The notes under the pieces: model-generated | What the model saw: only the letters and a program-made list of their open reading frames with translations | Databases searched by the model: none | What the model was told of the DNA's origin: nothing | Program-made: the position numbers and the translations under genes | In this document: positions 11,288-24,376 of the stretch, piece after piece | Numbering within the stretch: the stretch's first letter is position 1 | Layout of the letters: the number at the start of each line of letters is the position of its first letter | NCBI GenBank assembly: GCA_037042185.1 | Contig: JAXQJY010000019.1 | Span: 124,001 to 188,000 of the forward strand | DNA length: 64,000 bases | Direction of reading: 5' to 3' | Source: Sordariomycetes sp. S80-01Y | Taxonomy: Eukaryota; Ascomycota; Sordariomycetes

Positions 11288-11920
11288 GTTCTGCGGTCAT
11301 GATCTTTCTGATAAACCTTGATCAGCCTCCATGTCGCTGCGAACGGCTAGGGTGGGAAAGAGAGAGTACAATTTCGGTGAGAAGGTTGCGGTTACTTCAT
11401 GGAATGCACACGCACTAGAGGTGGCGTTCACGGCGCGAGTCTGGGAGACGCGTTGAGAGGTTAGTGGGGCTCGAGATATTCAGGTGGCTCACTGACTTAA
11501 TAATTTGGACGCGCCATCACCCACGGTAGCAGAGTTCCCACCTGTTGTTTTTGACACTGTACTTTGACTACATCGACATCAGCGCCCACATCACCACGAG
11601 ACATCGTGACTTCAACTCTAGCTCAGAGGCCCGAGGTCAACCACTCTCCTCACCTATCAGCAATTCGAAGGCCTACTATCATCTCGCCGCAGTTTGCGTA
11701 ATTACTTCGTACACGGCATTGGCAGGCAACTTGTAAAGTGGGTCTAATGTGTACATCTGGCCAACCACCGTCAACAGAGGTTCTCCGTGGCTGGTGCTTG
11801 AGGTACCTGAGAAGTGCGCTCCAGCCACCCTACAATGGCACAAACACCTGCAGCATCTAGACTTCAGAGAAGATTACAGATTTCTCCCGTCCTTTGGATC
11901 CTCGGCTGTATATACACGCA
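11288..11920. other. Divergent promoter between mus7 and the microprotein gene
   Basis: 633 bp between two head-to-head genes. No supportable coding frame or repeat. The sequence ATCGTGACTT at about 11603 resembles half of the CACGTGACTT element seen before cox5 and atp2 but lacks the CACGTG core. Confidence 0.4.
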
Positions 11921-12149
11921 ATGAGTGCCAGCAAGATTGTTCCTGGCCTCGTCGCCGCATTGATGGGTGTCGTTGGAGGTGAGAACTCAAGAGCGTTGCT
12001 CAAGTCCCGGCGTCATTGACCGAACTTCAGGATATTACACGTTCCAACCAGTGCTCGCGGCCGATGTTGCCGAGAAGCAGAAGGCTGCTCAACCGTACAA
12101 ACAGGACCCCCCGAAACACTCCTCTTCCGGACAGTTGCTGACAACATGA
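11921..12149 (+). CDS. Small single-pass membrane microprotein (58 aa)
   Basis: Two exons, 11921-11978 and 12031-12149, joined across a 52-nt phase-1 intron with donor GTGAGA, a TTGAC branch and acceptor CAG. The product begins MSASKIVPGLVAALMGVVGG and continues YYTFQPVLAADVAEKQ. Residues 6-24 form a glycine-containing hydrophobic helix preceded by one lysine and followed by a charged, proline-rich tail. That pattern suits a tiny inner-membrane mitochondrial or ER protein. I do not recognise a family with certainty. Support comes from the consistent splice sites, restored frame and compact sense composition. It is too short to stand out as one unspliced frame. It lies between mus7 and an MFS gene, which gives no functional hint. 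Confidence 0.6.
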
Positions 12150-12861
12150 CAGGCTGAGCCAACCCCCGACGACTGAAGGACGGAGCTCACCTCAGTCTGA
12201 ACCTCCCGCGGAACCAAAGGCACCTTTACTACCAACGAAACCATGAAAGGCAATGTCAATATAGGAGCGTTCTCGTACCATGACGCGCCGCAGCGCACTC
12301 TGATACCAATCCGGCGCGTGATGGAAAGCCATGTACCATAAGCAAGCCTGAGCAGAGTAACGGCTCCTTCCATTTCCATACGATGTTTCAATAGACCTTT
12401 ATTCCCGTTGAGACGCTCTCACGTCACCACCACCACCACCACCACCATCATGCCATTCTCACGCAAGGCAACCAGGAAGTCTTCCTCCGCATCTCTTGGC
12501 ACTCGGTAGACCGAATCCCCGAGCAGGCACGGCATCCGAGTCAAATCTCTCCAGTAATACTCCGCGCTTGTGCCACCCTCGCCATAAAGCGCCCGAAAAG
12601 GAGAGACGTGTGGACGACGCTTTCTGCAGTCATCCGCGGCTCTTTTCTCAATTTCCAAAGTCCCCGGAACCCTTGCCCGCGCTCTTGCCAGGGTCACATT
12701 CGATCACTCGGCCATCGGCCTTAGCTTATCCCCGGCCCGTTGATTATCAACATCTTCCCAATTTGGGAACTCTCAACGCATCTCTCTCTCTGAAATCTTC
12801 ACCCACTTTCTTTGGGAAGACATGAGCGGAGTCCGTACTCCCTGACACGACGCTGTTGAAC
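12150..12861. other. Intergenic leader of the MFS gene with a (CAC)n repeat
   Basis: 712 bp with no convincing gene. It contains the trinucleotide tract listed separately and a C/T-rich stretch (12720-12830) that probably belongs to the 5' leader of the transporter mRNA. Confidence 0.45.
12425..12447. repeat. (CAC)n microsatellite
   Basis: About eight uninterrupted CAC units in non-coding sequence upstream of the MFS transporter. Confidence 0.85.
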
Positions 12862-14506
12862 ATGAGCAGTGTCCAAGATGGCAAAATGGTAGAGGACAAG
12901 GAGACTCGGGAGCCCGCTGTTGGGCCAAAGGAGTTGGAAAGCGGTCTGTCGTCGGCGGAAGCCGACACTTCGGCTAATGAGAATGGCGACAGGCAGGAGG
13001 TGAGGCTTGTCGTTGGTTGGGAAGGACCTGACGATCCGGAGAATCCTCACAATTGGTCTGGGAAGCAGAAGGCCGTGACCATTGGCATTGTCTCAGTCAT
13101 TACTTTCATCACGTACGTCCAACAAGCTCCGGTGTCGGGATCAGGAGCTAACAATGGAACAGGCCTTTAGCGTCATCTATCTTCGCCCCGAGCATCGAAC
13201 AGGTCATGACTGAGTTCGGATCGGATAGCTCAGCCCTGTCGTCCTTCATCGTGTCCGTCTATCTCATCGGGTACTGCTTTGGTCCTCTGGTGATTGCTCC
13301 CTTGTCGGAGATGTTCGGACGGAACTTGCTTTACAACATTTGCAATGTGCTCTTCGTCATTTTCAGCATTGCATGCGCCGTAGCGCCATCCCTGGAGACG
13401 CTCATTTTCTTTCGGCTGTGCTGCGGACTTGCTGGATCATCCCCCTTGACGTTGGGGGCGGGCACCATCGCCGACATGATCGCACCAGCGAAGCGCGGGC
13501 TTATGATGTCTTGGTGGATTTGCGGTCCGATGCTAGGTCCTGTCGTCGGGCCCATAGCTGGTGGATACTTGGCCGATGCAAAGGGCTGGCGATGGGCATT
13601 CTGGGTGGTTGCAATGGCCGCTGGCGTTGTTACGGTGGCGACTTTCATCTTCCTCCGGGAGTCATACGCTTCAGCGATCTTAGAAAAGAAAGCCAGAAAG
13701 CTGCGCAAGGAGACTGGAAACCCAAACATCAGGTCTGCACTCGACGATGGGCGCACAACCAAGGAGATTTTTCTGACGGCCATCATCCGACCAACGAAGA
13801 TGCTGTTCCTATCGCCCATTGTTGGTCTGCTGTCGTTGTACATGGCTATTCTGTATGGCTATCTGTACCTCATATTCACCATCTTGCCGTTCGTGTATGA
13901 GACGCAATACGGGTTCTCGACCGGCAACGTTGGCTTGACATATCTTGGCTGCGGTGTTGGTTCTGGTCTGGGCTTGCTCATCAACGCTTTAGTATCTGAT
14001 CGCATCGCTATGCGACTCAAGATGAAGAGAGGCGGGGAGCACCAGCCCGAGTACCGTCTTCCCCCTATGATGCCAGCAACCCTTGTTGTACCGCTGGGCC
14101 TCTTCTGGTTCGGTTGGACGGCGGACTTCCATCACCATTGGATTCTCCCCATTTTGGGTACCGGGTTCTTCGGCCTCGGTACCGTCGTTATCTTCGTAAG
14201 TTTGGTCGCCTCGTGGAACGTCTGCTATCCTCGCTAATTGTTTACCCGCAGATGCCCATGTCAGTGTACATCGTCGACGCGTTTGACGTTTACGCAGCGT
14301 CTGCTACAGCAGCTAGTACCGTTTTCCGGTCACTTCTAGGTGCTCTCCTGCCATTAGGTGGCCGAGACCTATTCATCGACCTCGGAATGGGATGGGGCAG
14401 CTCGTTGCTTGGGTTCATTGCCATTGCATTGGCGCCGATGCCATTCCTACTCTGGAGATATGGGCAGAGAATTCGTAAGATCAGGTTCTTCAACGTCCAA
14501 TGGTAG
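12862..14506 (+). CDS. MFS multidrug/polyamine-type transporter (DHA1 family)
   Basis: Three exons, 12862-13112, 13163-14195 and 14252-14506, with introns of 50 and 56 nt (donors GTACGT and GTAAGT; branch GCTAAC in the first); 512 residues. The acidic N-terminal tail ends in DDPENPHNWSGKQK, the hallmark lead-in of fungal DHA1 drug:H+ antiporters, followed by about 12 hydrophobic segments. The segment LSEMFGRNLLYN between the second and third helices is the family's loop motif, and APAKRGLMMSWW and GPMLGPVVGPIAGGYL match the antiporter motif C region. It should sit in the plasma membrane and export toxic compounds or polyamines; the substrate is not predictable. The ATG at 12862 was preferred because no earlier in-frame ATG exists. 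Confidence 0.92.
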
Positions 14507-15066
14507 GGTCTTGGCGTTTACACATACGCAATGGTCCAAAAAAGGGGAGAAAGTGAAAAGTTCTTGATGCATATAGAGAGACTAGGTCGATACAAGTCCA
14601 AATAGAGATACCATTGGTACAATGTGCGCACAAAATTATGATGCAAATATGATTCCCAGATTGAAGGGTCCCCAAGGCCCCTGTCACAAGCTCTCCAACT
14701 GAAATAACTATATTGTCTAGCATGTGAGCAAAAGACGCCTTGATCTGCGCGTCCAATAGACTACCACAGATTTTCGAAGCTGATCTCGCGCAAGTAGATT
14801 GATTGGCTTTGGTTATGCATTCACTTGCATGCTGACGGGACTGGGCATCAGACCACTTCGAGGTTACGGTTCGCTCCGAAGGACCCACGTGACTTATAGC
14901 CGGTCCACCCAGTTTGCCTTAGTCATCAGGAAGACCTTGCCGGCAGCGACGCCAGGAAATCATCACCTCAGCTCCCGAAAACCCTCAGAGTCGACCTCGC
15001 CTCCGCAACACGACCCAATCGCCCCTCTCCGCTCCTCCCCCGTACCGTCGAAACGAAATCTCCAAG
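14507..15066. other. Intergenic: cox5 promoter region
   Basis: 560 bp between the MFS gene and cox5. It holds the CCACGTGACTT element at 14885-14895 and a C-rich leader just before the cox5 start. No coding frame is supported. Confidence 0.5.
14885..14895. promoter_or_regulatory. CACGTGAC (CDEI/E-box-like) element upstream of cox5
   Basis: CCACGTGACTT lies about 180 bp before the cox5 start codon. An identical 11-mer is found before atp2. CACGTGAC is the known target of Cbf1-type bHLH factors in yeasts; use by this fungus is inferred from its recurrence before two respiratory genes. Confidence 0.5.
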
Positions 15067-15928
15067 ATGCTGCGACCAGCCATGCTCCGCTCCAGCGCTA
15101 TGCGCGCCGCTGGTGCTGCTCGCGCCCAGTCGACTGCCACCCACGCCATCTCCAAGCCTACCCTCGCCAACATTGAGAAGCGATGGGAGGGCATGCCGCT
15201 GCAGGAGCAGGCTGATCTGTGGATGGCGCTTCGCGACCGCATGAAGGGCAACTGGAAGGAGATGACTGTCCAGGAGCAGAAGGCCGGTGCGTGACTTTGC
15301 CCTTTTTTCGCGGTTACAAGGGGTTATCGAGGCAATTGAGGGCGGAGGAGGCGGGATATGTGGATGAATGTGGAAGAGGTATACGAGATTCAAGGTCGAA
15401 AGCTATCACAACAGCAATTGCTGTTGTCGTGATACTCTTTCGAGCTTCGCCTCTCGTGGTCAGATACATTGGCCCACTCATCATTGGCTGATACACCTCG
15501 GTCCACCACCATCACCACCCGTCCTCAATTGCCCCCCCGAATACTTGCCGCAATTGTTTCGGACATGACATACTGACTCCTAATAGCATACTGGATCGCG
15601 TTCGGACCTCACGGTCCCCGCGCTCAGGACCCCCCCGGCAGCGGCGCCAAGGTCTTCTGGGGCACCGTCGCCGGTGTCTCCGCGTCTTTCGCCATCTTCG
15701 GTGCCATCCGTCTGTTCGCCAAACCCGCCCCTCACACGATGAACAAGGAGTGGCAAGAGGCTTCCAACGAGCTCCTCGTTGTACGTTCCCCCCGAAATAT
15801 CCAGTATAGCTATTGGACGCGGTTGCTAACAACTAATGTAGAACCAGAGGGCCGACCCCATGACCGGTATCACCGCCGAGAACTACAAGGGACCCGGTCA
15901 AGTCCAGTCTCCCCCCAAGGGCCACTAA
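15067..15928 (+). CDS. cox5: Cytochrome c oxidase subunit V (mammalian COX IV homologue)
   Basis: Three exons, 15067-15286, 15587-15780 and 15842-15928; 166 residues, a normal length for fungal subunit V. The N terminus MLRPAMLRSSAMRAAGAARA is an arginine-rich mitochondrial presequence. The mature part has the conserved IEKRWEGMPLQEQADLW stretch, then KAAYWIAFGPHGPRA, a single transmembrane helix (around VFWGTVAGVSASFAIFGAIR), and a C-terminal tail with the NKEWQEASNE motif. It is a structural and regulatory subunit of complex IV in the inner membrane. Intron 1 is 300 nt, far longer than others here, and contains a long palindrome. Intron 2 is 61 nt. Both have canonical sites (GTGCGT, GTACGT; branch GCTAAC in the second). 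Confidence 0.95.
15399..15440. repeat. Long near-perfect palindrome inside cox5 intron 1
   Basis: Two arms, 15399-15417 and 15418-15440, meet at AATT with no spacer. The central 20 bp (15408-15427) are perfectly palindromic, built on the half-site ACAACAGCAA. Outward the symmetry continues as TATCAC/GTGATA and AAAG/CTTT, broken only by a 3-nt bulge (GTC) and a 1x2 internal loop. It could form a cruciform or an intronic RNA hairpin. Confidence 0.8.
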
Positions 15929-16375
15929 GATGACGTATGACGCCCGAACTCGCTAGGCGAATACCGAAGACCGATTACATACCTCGATATCACCAACCCT
16001 TTCCTTTGTCATAGAAGCCACCGAGAGGGAGAAGGAGGAGGGGCACCGGCAAGGAGAATCCACGGGAGGGAAAGGTTCTGTTTTACCGTGTGTACACTAC
16101 AGCAGCAAACACAAAATCTAAAGTTCAAAACAAAAACAAGACATCACTCGAACATCGGATGAGGCGGATTTGGTGTGGATGTGACGTGCTGCAAGGGGCA
16201 ATTTCTCACGGCTTTGGTTGACCCAGGCTTCGTGCGGTGGTGGACGCTTTTACTGACCTTAAAGGATATATAATTCCGGTTCCAATCGTGATGCGCCGTC
16301 TGGAATTCATAAAGCCAGGCAGCCCATTCAAAACTCCTAACTGTAGCAATCAAAGCTCAGAAGAAATCGAAATGC
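15929..16375. other. Intergenic: convergent 3' flanks of cox5 and clpX
   Basis: 447 bp between two convergent genes, presumably both 3' UTRs. Nothing else is seen. Confidence 0.5.
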
Positions 16376-18197
16376 TCAGCCACCGCTGTGTCCAGCTTCT
16401 CTGAATCGCTCGAACGTCAATGCCGAGTCTGCCCGCTTAGGGTTCAACTCCTCCTCCTCCAGTCGCCTATCTAACTCAAACCTACCATCCTTACCCCAAT
16501 ACATAGCCTTCTCCTTTCCCTGGGCGCAAGCTTCTGTGATCAGGACCAATGGCATTGGTGCATCGAACATGGGCTCGGCGAGGACCCTCTCCATTTCCAT
16601 CTTCAAGCCTCTTGCCCCCGTGCCTGACTTCTCGGCTCTCTCAGCGATGGCCATGAGGGCTTTCTCGGTGAATGACAGGCGCGACGGGTAAGTCTCGAAG
16701 AGCGCTCTGTATTGGGCAACGAGACTGTTACGTGGTTCAGTCAGGATGCGTAGGAGGTCATCTTTAGACAAGGGGCTAAGTGCGGATATGTTGTGCAGGC
16801 GCCCGATAAGCTCAGGGATGAAGCCAAATGTTTGCAGATCCTCGGGCGTGGCAAGATCCAACGGTGTGAATTGAGTGGCAATCTCAGCACTGTAATGAGG
16901 CAGATGTGCGAACATGTCTTGTGGGAGTGAATGTTTGATCCCGGACATTGTTGTTCGTCCCTCAACTTTGCCTCCGAAACCAACAGCTGGCTTGGATACT
17001 CTGCGGAGAATAGCCTTGTCAAGTCCAACAAAGGCACCGCAGAAGACAAAGAGGATGTTTGTTGTGTCGATTGTGTACTGGTCCACCTTGCCTTGCGGCG
17101 GGGATGGCTGGGCCGTCGATGACGATCCACCAGCGTTGAAGTTGGTCGTAATCGGAGGCGTCGATCTTGACGACTTATTGTCTTTGACGTTGACTGTTAC
17201 TTTGGTACCTTCAACCAGCTTCAGCAGTGCTTGCTGAACGCCTTCCCCACCCACATCTCGACCTGTGCTTGTTTCTCGTCGGGCAATTTTGTCGAATTCG
17301 TCAAGCACCACGATGCCGTGCTCGGTGGCCTTTATATCGTAGTTCGCTTCGATGAGGAGTCTTTCGATACAGGATTCGACGTCTTGTCCAATGTAGCCGG
17401 CTTGGGTGAAGGAATTGCAGTCGCAAATCGAGAACGGGACGTTGATTTTCTTGCTCAGCGTCCTGCAAGATCAGTATTCGCCAGTATCGCTTCAGTTGAG
17501 CGACTCACTCCAAAATATATGTTTTGCCCACACCCGTCGGGCCTATCAGCAGCATATTGCTCTTATCAATTTTGACCGGCTCCGGCAACGAGGGGTCTTC
17601 TGGTTGGTATAAGCTGTCGAACGGATCCTCTTCCTCGACCTCCTCCCGCAAATGCCGCAAGGACTCTTGGTGGCCGGGGAAGTCATCTTGAACGTATTCA
17701 TCAGTCACATGTCTCCGATACGCTCCATCGCTGGTGCGCTGACCTTCGACAGGATGGGCCTCCCTCCTCCTTTGGTGAAGCTCCCGATCCCTTGCCAGCC
17801 TCTGTCTCGTCTGCTTGTCTCTTCTGTTACGCTCTTCGTGCTCATGCTGATGCCGCCTGCGCACACCTTGGTAATGATTGAATAGGGTCGCGCATATTGT
17901 CTTCTTGGCTCGATCTTGTCCAACAACGTAGTCGTCTACTCGCTTCTTGAGATCGCGGGGGTAGAATTGCGGGACGCCAAAGTTGGCTTTGTTGAACATT
18001 GGGCCGCGGCCATTTTCAGTGGAGGGATCGTAGCTTCCTGTGAAGCCGGAGTTGAAGTCGACAGTCCTTCTGGAAGCGGCAAGTGACCGAGAGGAGCTCA
18101 GGTGTCGGCGACAGGCGCGGCATGGCGGCTGGGGGAGGCGGTGGGAGGCGGGGCGGGAGGGCAGAAAGATCGAAAGTCTGCGCGATGCGGCGTACAT
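16376..18197 (-). CDS. mcx1: Mitochondrial ClpX-type AAA+ unfoldase (Mcx1)
   Basis: Two exons, 18197-17509 and 17462-16376, with a 46-nt phase-2 intron (donor GTGAGT); 591 residues. The start at 18197 gives a basic, hydroxylated presequence (MYAASRRLSIFLPSRPASHR) suited to matrix import. Then come the VDDYVVGQDRAKK ClpX lead-in, a highly charged insertion of ~85 residues, Walker A GPTGVGKT (219-226), pore loop AGYIGQDVE (251-259), Walker B VVLDEFDK (281-288), the GFIPELIGRL sensor region and GARGLKMEMERV near sensor 2. It should unfold matrix proteins by ATP hydrolysis, with a ClpP partner if one exists, or act as a chaperone. No four-cysteine N-terminal zinc domain is present, as in yeast Mcx1. 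The charged insertion occurs at the same place as the insertion in human CLPX. Confidence 0.92.
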
Positions 18198-19117
18198 CCT
18201 GTCGATTATTTTATCACATACTCTGACTGCTTCGGTATCAGCGGGAATCTTGAAGGCCAGGTAACGCCGAGGCACACGAGCCGAGCGGCGAAGCTCTAGA
18301 GGGGACGGACGGTCTAGTAGTCAAGAGACTTGGGGCAAGCCCAGATAGTGACGGCACCGCTCCGGGTGCTCCGACGTCCCCGAGGATGGATAATTAGAGG
18401 TGGGTGGTTGTAAGAGATATCATGGGATTCGGGGCAAAGGTCGGTGGACGAGTCGGAGGTGAGCTGGCGAGGGGCATCGCAAGCCGAAGCTGAGCGGGTG
18501 AGCTCTTCCCAAGTTCGCGGGCGCCGCCTCCGATTCGGCGTTCCGATAACAGAGTCGATAAGCCCGATAAACTGATACGAAGGGAGCTGCAGCTTTCTGC
18601 AGACGATCAACAGATATGCATTGGCGCCCCTCAACAGAGTCCCCTTTTTCGCCCCTTCGCTCAAGTCCCTCAAGTCCATCAAGTCCCTCACAAGCTGCAG
18701 CCTCTCGGTGGCAATTGAGCCATCGGACCGGCATGGCGGCGTGGCCGTCGAGGTGGGAGCGTTTAATCTTGGGACCTTCATTTGCGGCCAACCGGTGACT
18801 CCCGCAAACGTCATTCCGCTCCTCTCGCATTATCGATAAAGCTCTCAATGGTAAAGAGGCAATCTTGGATGGAGGGCTGCATATTCGTATGCCAGTGGTG
18901 TTGAGGTTCCATGGCCTTTATGAAGAAATTTTCTCACTTTCATAATATTGTTATAACTGAGCTTATCGCGCCTCCCGTGATTGAAGATTTCGTCTCATCC
19001 TCTGCATTGGCAGCGCTTCACGTTCAGCTGCTCCTTCATCTCCATTCTTCACCTTCATCATCCCTCACCCCGTCTACCCCACCTCCTCCTTCAACCTCTC
19101 ATCACTATCCATCCGCC
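18198..19117. other. Divergent promoter between mcx1 and gbe1
   Basis: 920 bp. Contains a 9-bp tandem repeat and, just before gbe1, a strongly C/T-rich leader (19000-19110). No gene is supported although short frames exist on both strands. Confidence 0.5.
18661..18687. repeat. Three-copy 9-bp tandem repeat (TCAAGTCCM)
   Basis: Units TCAAGTCCC, TCAAGTCCA and TCAAGTCCC follow directly in the mcx1/gbe1 intergenic region. Confidence 0.8.
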
Positions 19118-21351
19118 ATGGCTCCAGCAATTGAGAACGTTTCCAACACTCTGGATCCCAATGCGCCTCGAGGCCAGCACTCAGACATCCCCAGGGATGG
19201 CACCGGTGAGTTTGCAGAGAATTCGCGCCATTTTGCTGTCATGGAGACTAACGTGCTGTGATGCCCAGGCGTCGTCAAGCTGGATCCCTGGCTGGAGCCC
19301 TTCAGCGATGCCTTGAGGCGACGCTATGCCAAGGCTCAAGAATGGATTATGAAGATCGACGAGACCGAGGGCGGCCTCACTAGGTTTTCCAAGGGCTTTG
19401 AAAAATTCGGCTTCAATGTTGACGCACAAAACAACATTCACTACCGTGAGTGGGCACCCAACGCCCAGCAAGCCTTCCTCACCGGAGACTTCAACGGTTG
19501 GAACCGAGACTCGCATGCCATGACCAAAGATGCATTCGGAAGTTTTGCCATCCATCTTCCCGCAGTCGACGGCCAGCCGGCGATTCCTCACAACTCCAAA
19601 CTCAAGATCTCTCTTGTACTTCCAGACGGTCAACGGGTCGACCGTCTTCCGGCGTGGATCAAGTATGTCACGCAAGACCTGTCAATCTCACCTGCATATG
19701 AGGCTCGTTTCTGGAACCCACCCGCGGAGGAGAGATACCAGTTCAAACACCCTCGCCCCAAGAAGCCGGCTAGTCTCCGTGTGTACGAGGCTCATGTCGG
19801 TATCTCGAGCCCCGAGCAGCGCGTGGCGACCTACAAGGAGTTCACCAAGAACATGTTGCCGAGGATCAAGCATCTCGGTTACAACACCATCCAGCTCATG
19901 GCAATCATGGAGCATGCCTACTACGCCAGCTTCGGCTACCAGATCAACAACTTCTTTGCCGCAAGCAGCCGATACGGCACGCCGGAAGAACTGAAGGAGC
20001 TCATCGACACGGCTCATAGCATGGGTTTGACAGTCCTGCTCGACGTTGTGCATAGCCACGCTTCAAAGAACGTGCTTGATGGTCTGAATGAGTTCGATGG
20101 CACAGATCATCAGTACTTCCATTCAGGTGGCAAGGGCCGCCACGATCAATGGGACAGCCGTCTGTTTAATTACGGTCACCACGAGGTCATGCGTTTCCTT
20201 CTAAGCAACTTGCGCTTCTGGATGGACGAATACCAGTTCGACGGTTTCCGCTTTGACGGCGTGACGAGCATGCTCTACCTGCATCATGGCATGGGTTTTG
20301 GGTTCTCCGGCGGCTATCATGAATACTTCGGCGCCGAGGTGGACGAGGAAGCCACAGTCTACCTGATGGTTGCAAACGAACTTCTGCACTCGCTCTACCC
20401 GAACTGCATTACGGTTGCAGAGGACGTATCAGGCATGCCGGCTCTGTGTCTGCCACTATCCCTCGGAGGTGTTGGCTTCGACTACCGCTTGTCCATGGCT
20501 GTGCCTGACATGTGGATCAAGATCTTAAAGGAGGTCAAGGACGAAGATTGGGACATCGGCAACATATGCTTCACTTTGGTCAACCGTCGTCACGGTGAAA
20601 AAACCATCGCTTACGCCGAGAGCCACGATCAAGCCCTGGTCGGTGACAAGACTCTCATGATGCATCTCTGTGACGCAGAAATGTACACCAACATGTCGGT
20701 CCTGTCGCCATTGACGCCTGTCGTTGACCGCGGAATGGCTCTGCACAAGATGATTCGTCTTATCACACACGGTCTCGGAGGTGAGGGCTATCTCAACTTT
20801 GAGGGGAACGAGTTCGGCCACCCTGAGTGGCTCGACTTCCCACGTGAGGGCAACAACAACTCCTTCTGGTACGCGCGACGACAATTCAACTTGACCGACG
20901 ATGAGCTCCTCCGATATCGCTTCCTGAACGAGTTTGACAGCGCCATGAACAACACAGAGGAGAAATTCGGATGGCTTCAGGCCCCACAGGCCTACATCTC
21001 TCTCAAGAACGAAACCGACAAGGTCATCGTCTTTGAGCGCGGAGGTGTTGTGTTCATCTTCAACTTCCACCCAACGGAAAGTTTCAGCGACTACCGCATC
21101 GGGGTTGATCAACCCGGCACATATCGCGTGGTTCTGAACAGTGATAGCAAGGATTTCGGTGGATACAACAGGATTGATGAGGCGACGCGCTTCTTCACGA
21201 CGCCGATGGAGTGGAACGGACGCGCCAACTGGACACACGTCTACATTCCCTGCCGCACTGCACTAGTAGGTCTACCCTTTCCGACTGGAGCACCATCCAC
21301 TGACGTTTCTAGATTTTGGCTTTGGAGAGTAGCGTCTCTCAGTCATCGTAA
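19118..21351 (+). CDS. gbe1: 1,4-alpha-glucan branching enzyme (glycogen branching)
   Basis: Three exons, 19118-19205, 19269-21265 and 21313-21351; 707 residues against 704 in yeast Glc3. An N-terminal CBM48 module ([20 protein letters not shown]) precedes a GH13 barrel with [16 protein letters not shown] (nucleophile D359), AEDVSGMP (acid E414) and YAESHDQ (D483). The enzyme cuts alpha-1,4 chains and rejoins them as alpha-1,6 branches in cytosolic glycogen. The last intron matters: the frame stays open past 21265 for 65 more unrelated codons, but a GTAGGT donor, CTGAC branch and TAG acceptor at 21312 give the short tail [12 protein letters not shown]. Its ILALESS part continues RTAL into the normal end of the family. 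The spliced form is therefore chosen. Intron 1 is 63 nt (GTGAGT). Confidence 0.95.
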
Positions 21352-22214
21352 GCGAGAAATTGGTCCTACTGATTCTATCGAGGTAAACACATTTTCGGAC
21401 GGTCACCCAGTATGCTTTAGCGGCAATGTACACGAGATTTTATATCTATTAATGCATCAGTAAATCAAATTTTAAGTTTCAACAGTGTACCTAGTTCAAT
21501 TATCCCCTATTGGTAACCCGCGTGATTGTAGTCATTTACTCTGCGCTGGGCACGGTCTTTGTTGTGGCCTCAGGGTTGTTACAACGGTAGCTTGCGGAAA
21601 ACTTTGCTCCTTTAAGTCACAGCAAACACAAGACGCCTTAAAAGCACATGAAAAGCCCTGGAGCACACCTAAAATTACTCAGATGCACAAGTTTGCGACG
21701 CAAGTAAATGATATGTTCAGTTTCTTGAGATACAGTTATCTCAATGCTACTCCCTACAGGGTAGGCTGCTCTTGACGGAATTTGAATGCCTGGCGATCAC
21801 CCGAAAAGGATGAGGCGGGAGGGGGCGAGAACGGTACGCCTGTGTGAGGGGGTGATGATGCACACAGTGTCAATGGGTGGCCTCGGCCGTCTTCAGTCTG
21901 CTACCAATCTTGAACAACCTCAATTCATTAGCTCATTCTACAGCGATGATCTTCAATTCGACGTGAACTTGAATCCCGTAGCCTCAGATTTATACCGTCA
22001 TTCCCCGTGAAGTGAACAGCGGAGCACTGGCCGATGATAATCCGGGTGGACGGTGGAGCCCGGCAAATTTCGGTGGAACCACGTGACTTTCCCAGGCCAA
22101 CCGACTTGTCCCAAGTTCTCCCGAGCAGAAACTGCTCAATCCGCAACAGTTCTCCCTCAGCTTCAACCAACCTCTCTCCGCTCCATCACAGATCGCTCGT
22201 TGTCATCTGGCAAG
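21352..22214. other. Intergenic: gbe1 3' flank and atp2 promoter
   Basis: 863 bp. The first half (21400-21780) is locally AT-rich and is probably the gbe1 3' UTR. The second half holds the CACGTGAC element of atp2 at 22079-22089. No gene is supported. Confidence 0.5.
22079..22089. promoter_or_regulatory. CACGTGAC (CDEI/E-box-like) element upstream of atp2
   Basis: CCACGTGACTT lies about 130 bp before the atp2 start codon and is identical over 11 bp to the site before cox5, in the same orientation relative to its gene. Confidence 0.5.

Positions 22215-24376
<2,162 letters not shown>

Noticed and set aside
20525-21238. Open frame of 237 codons antisense to gbe1
   Set aside because: Shadow frame; composition is that of reverse-complemented coding sequence.
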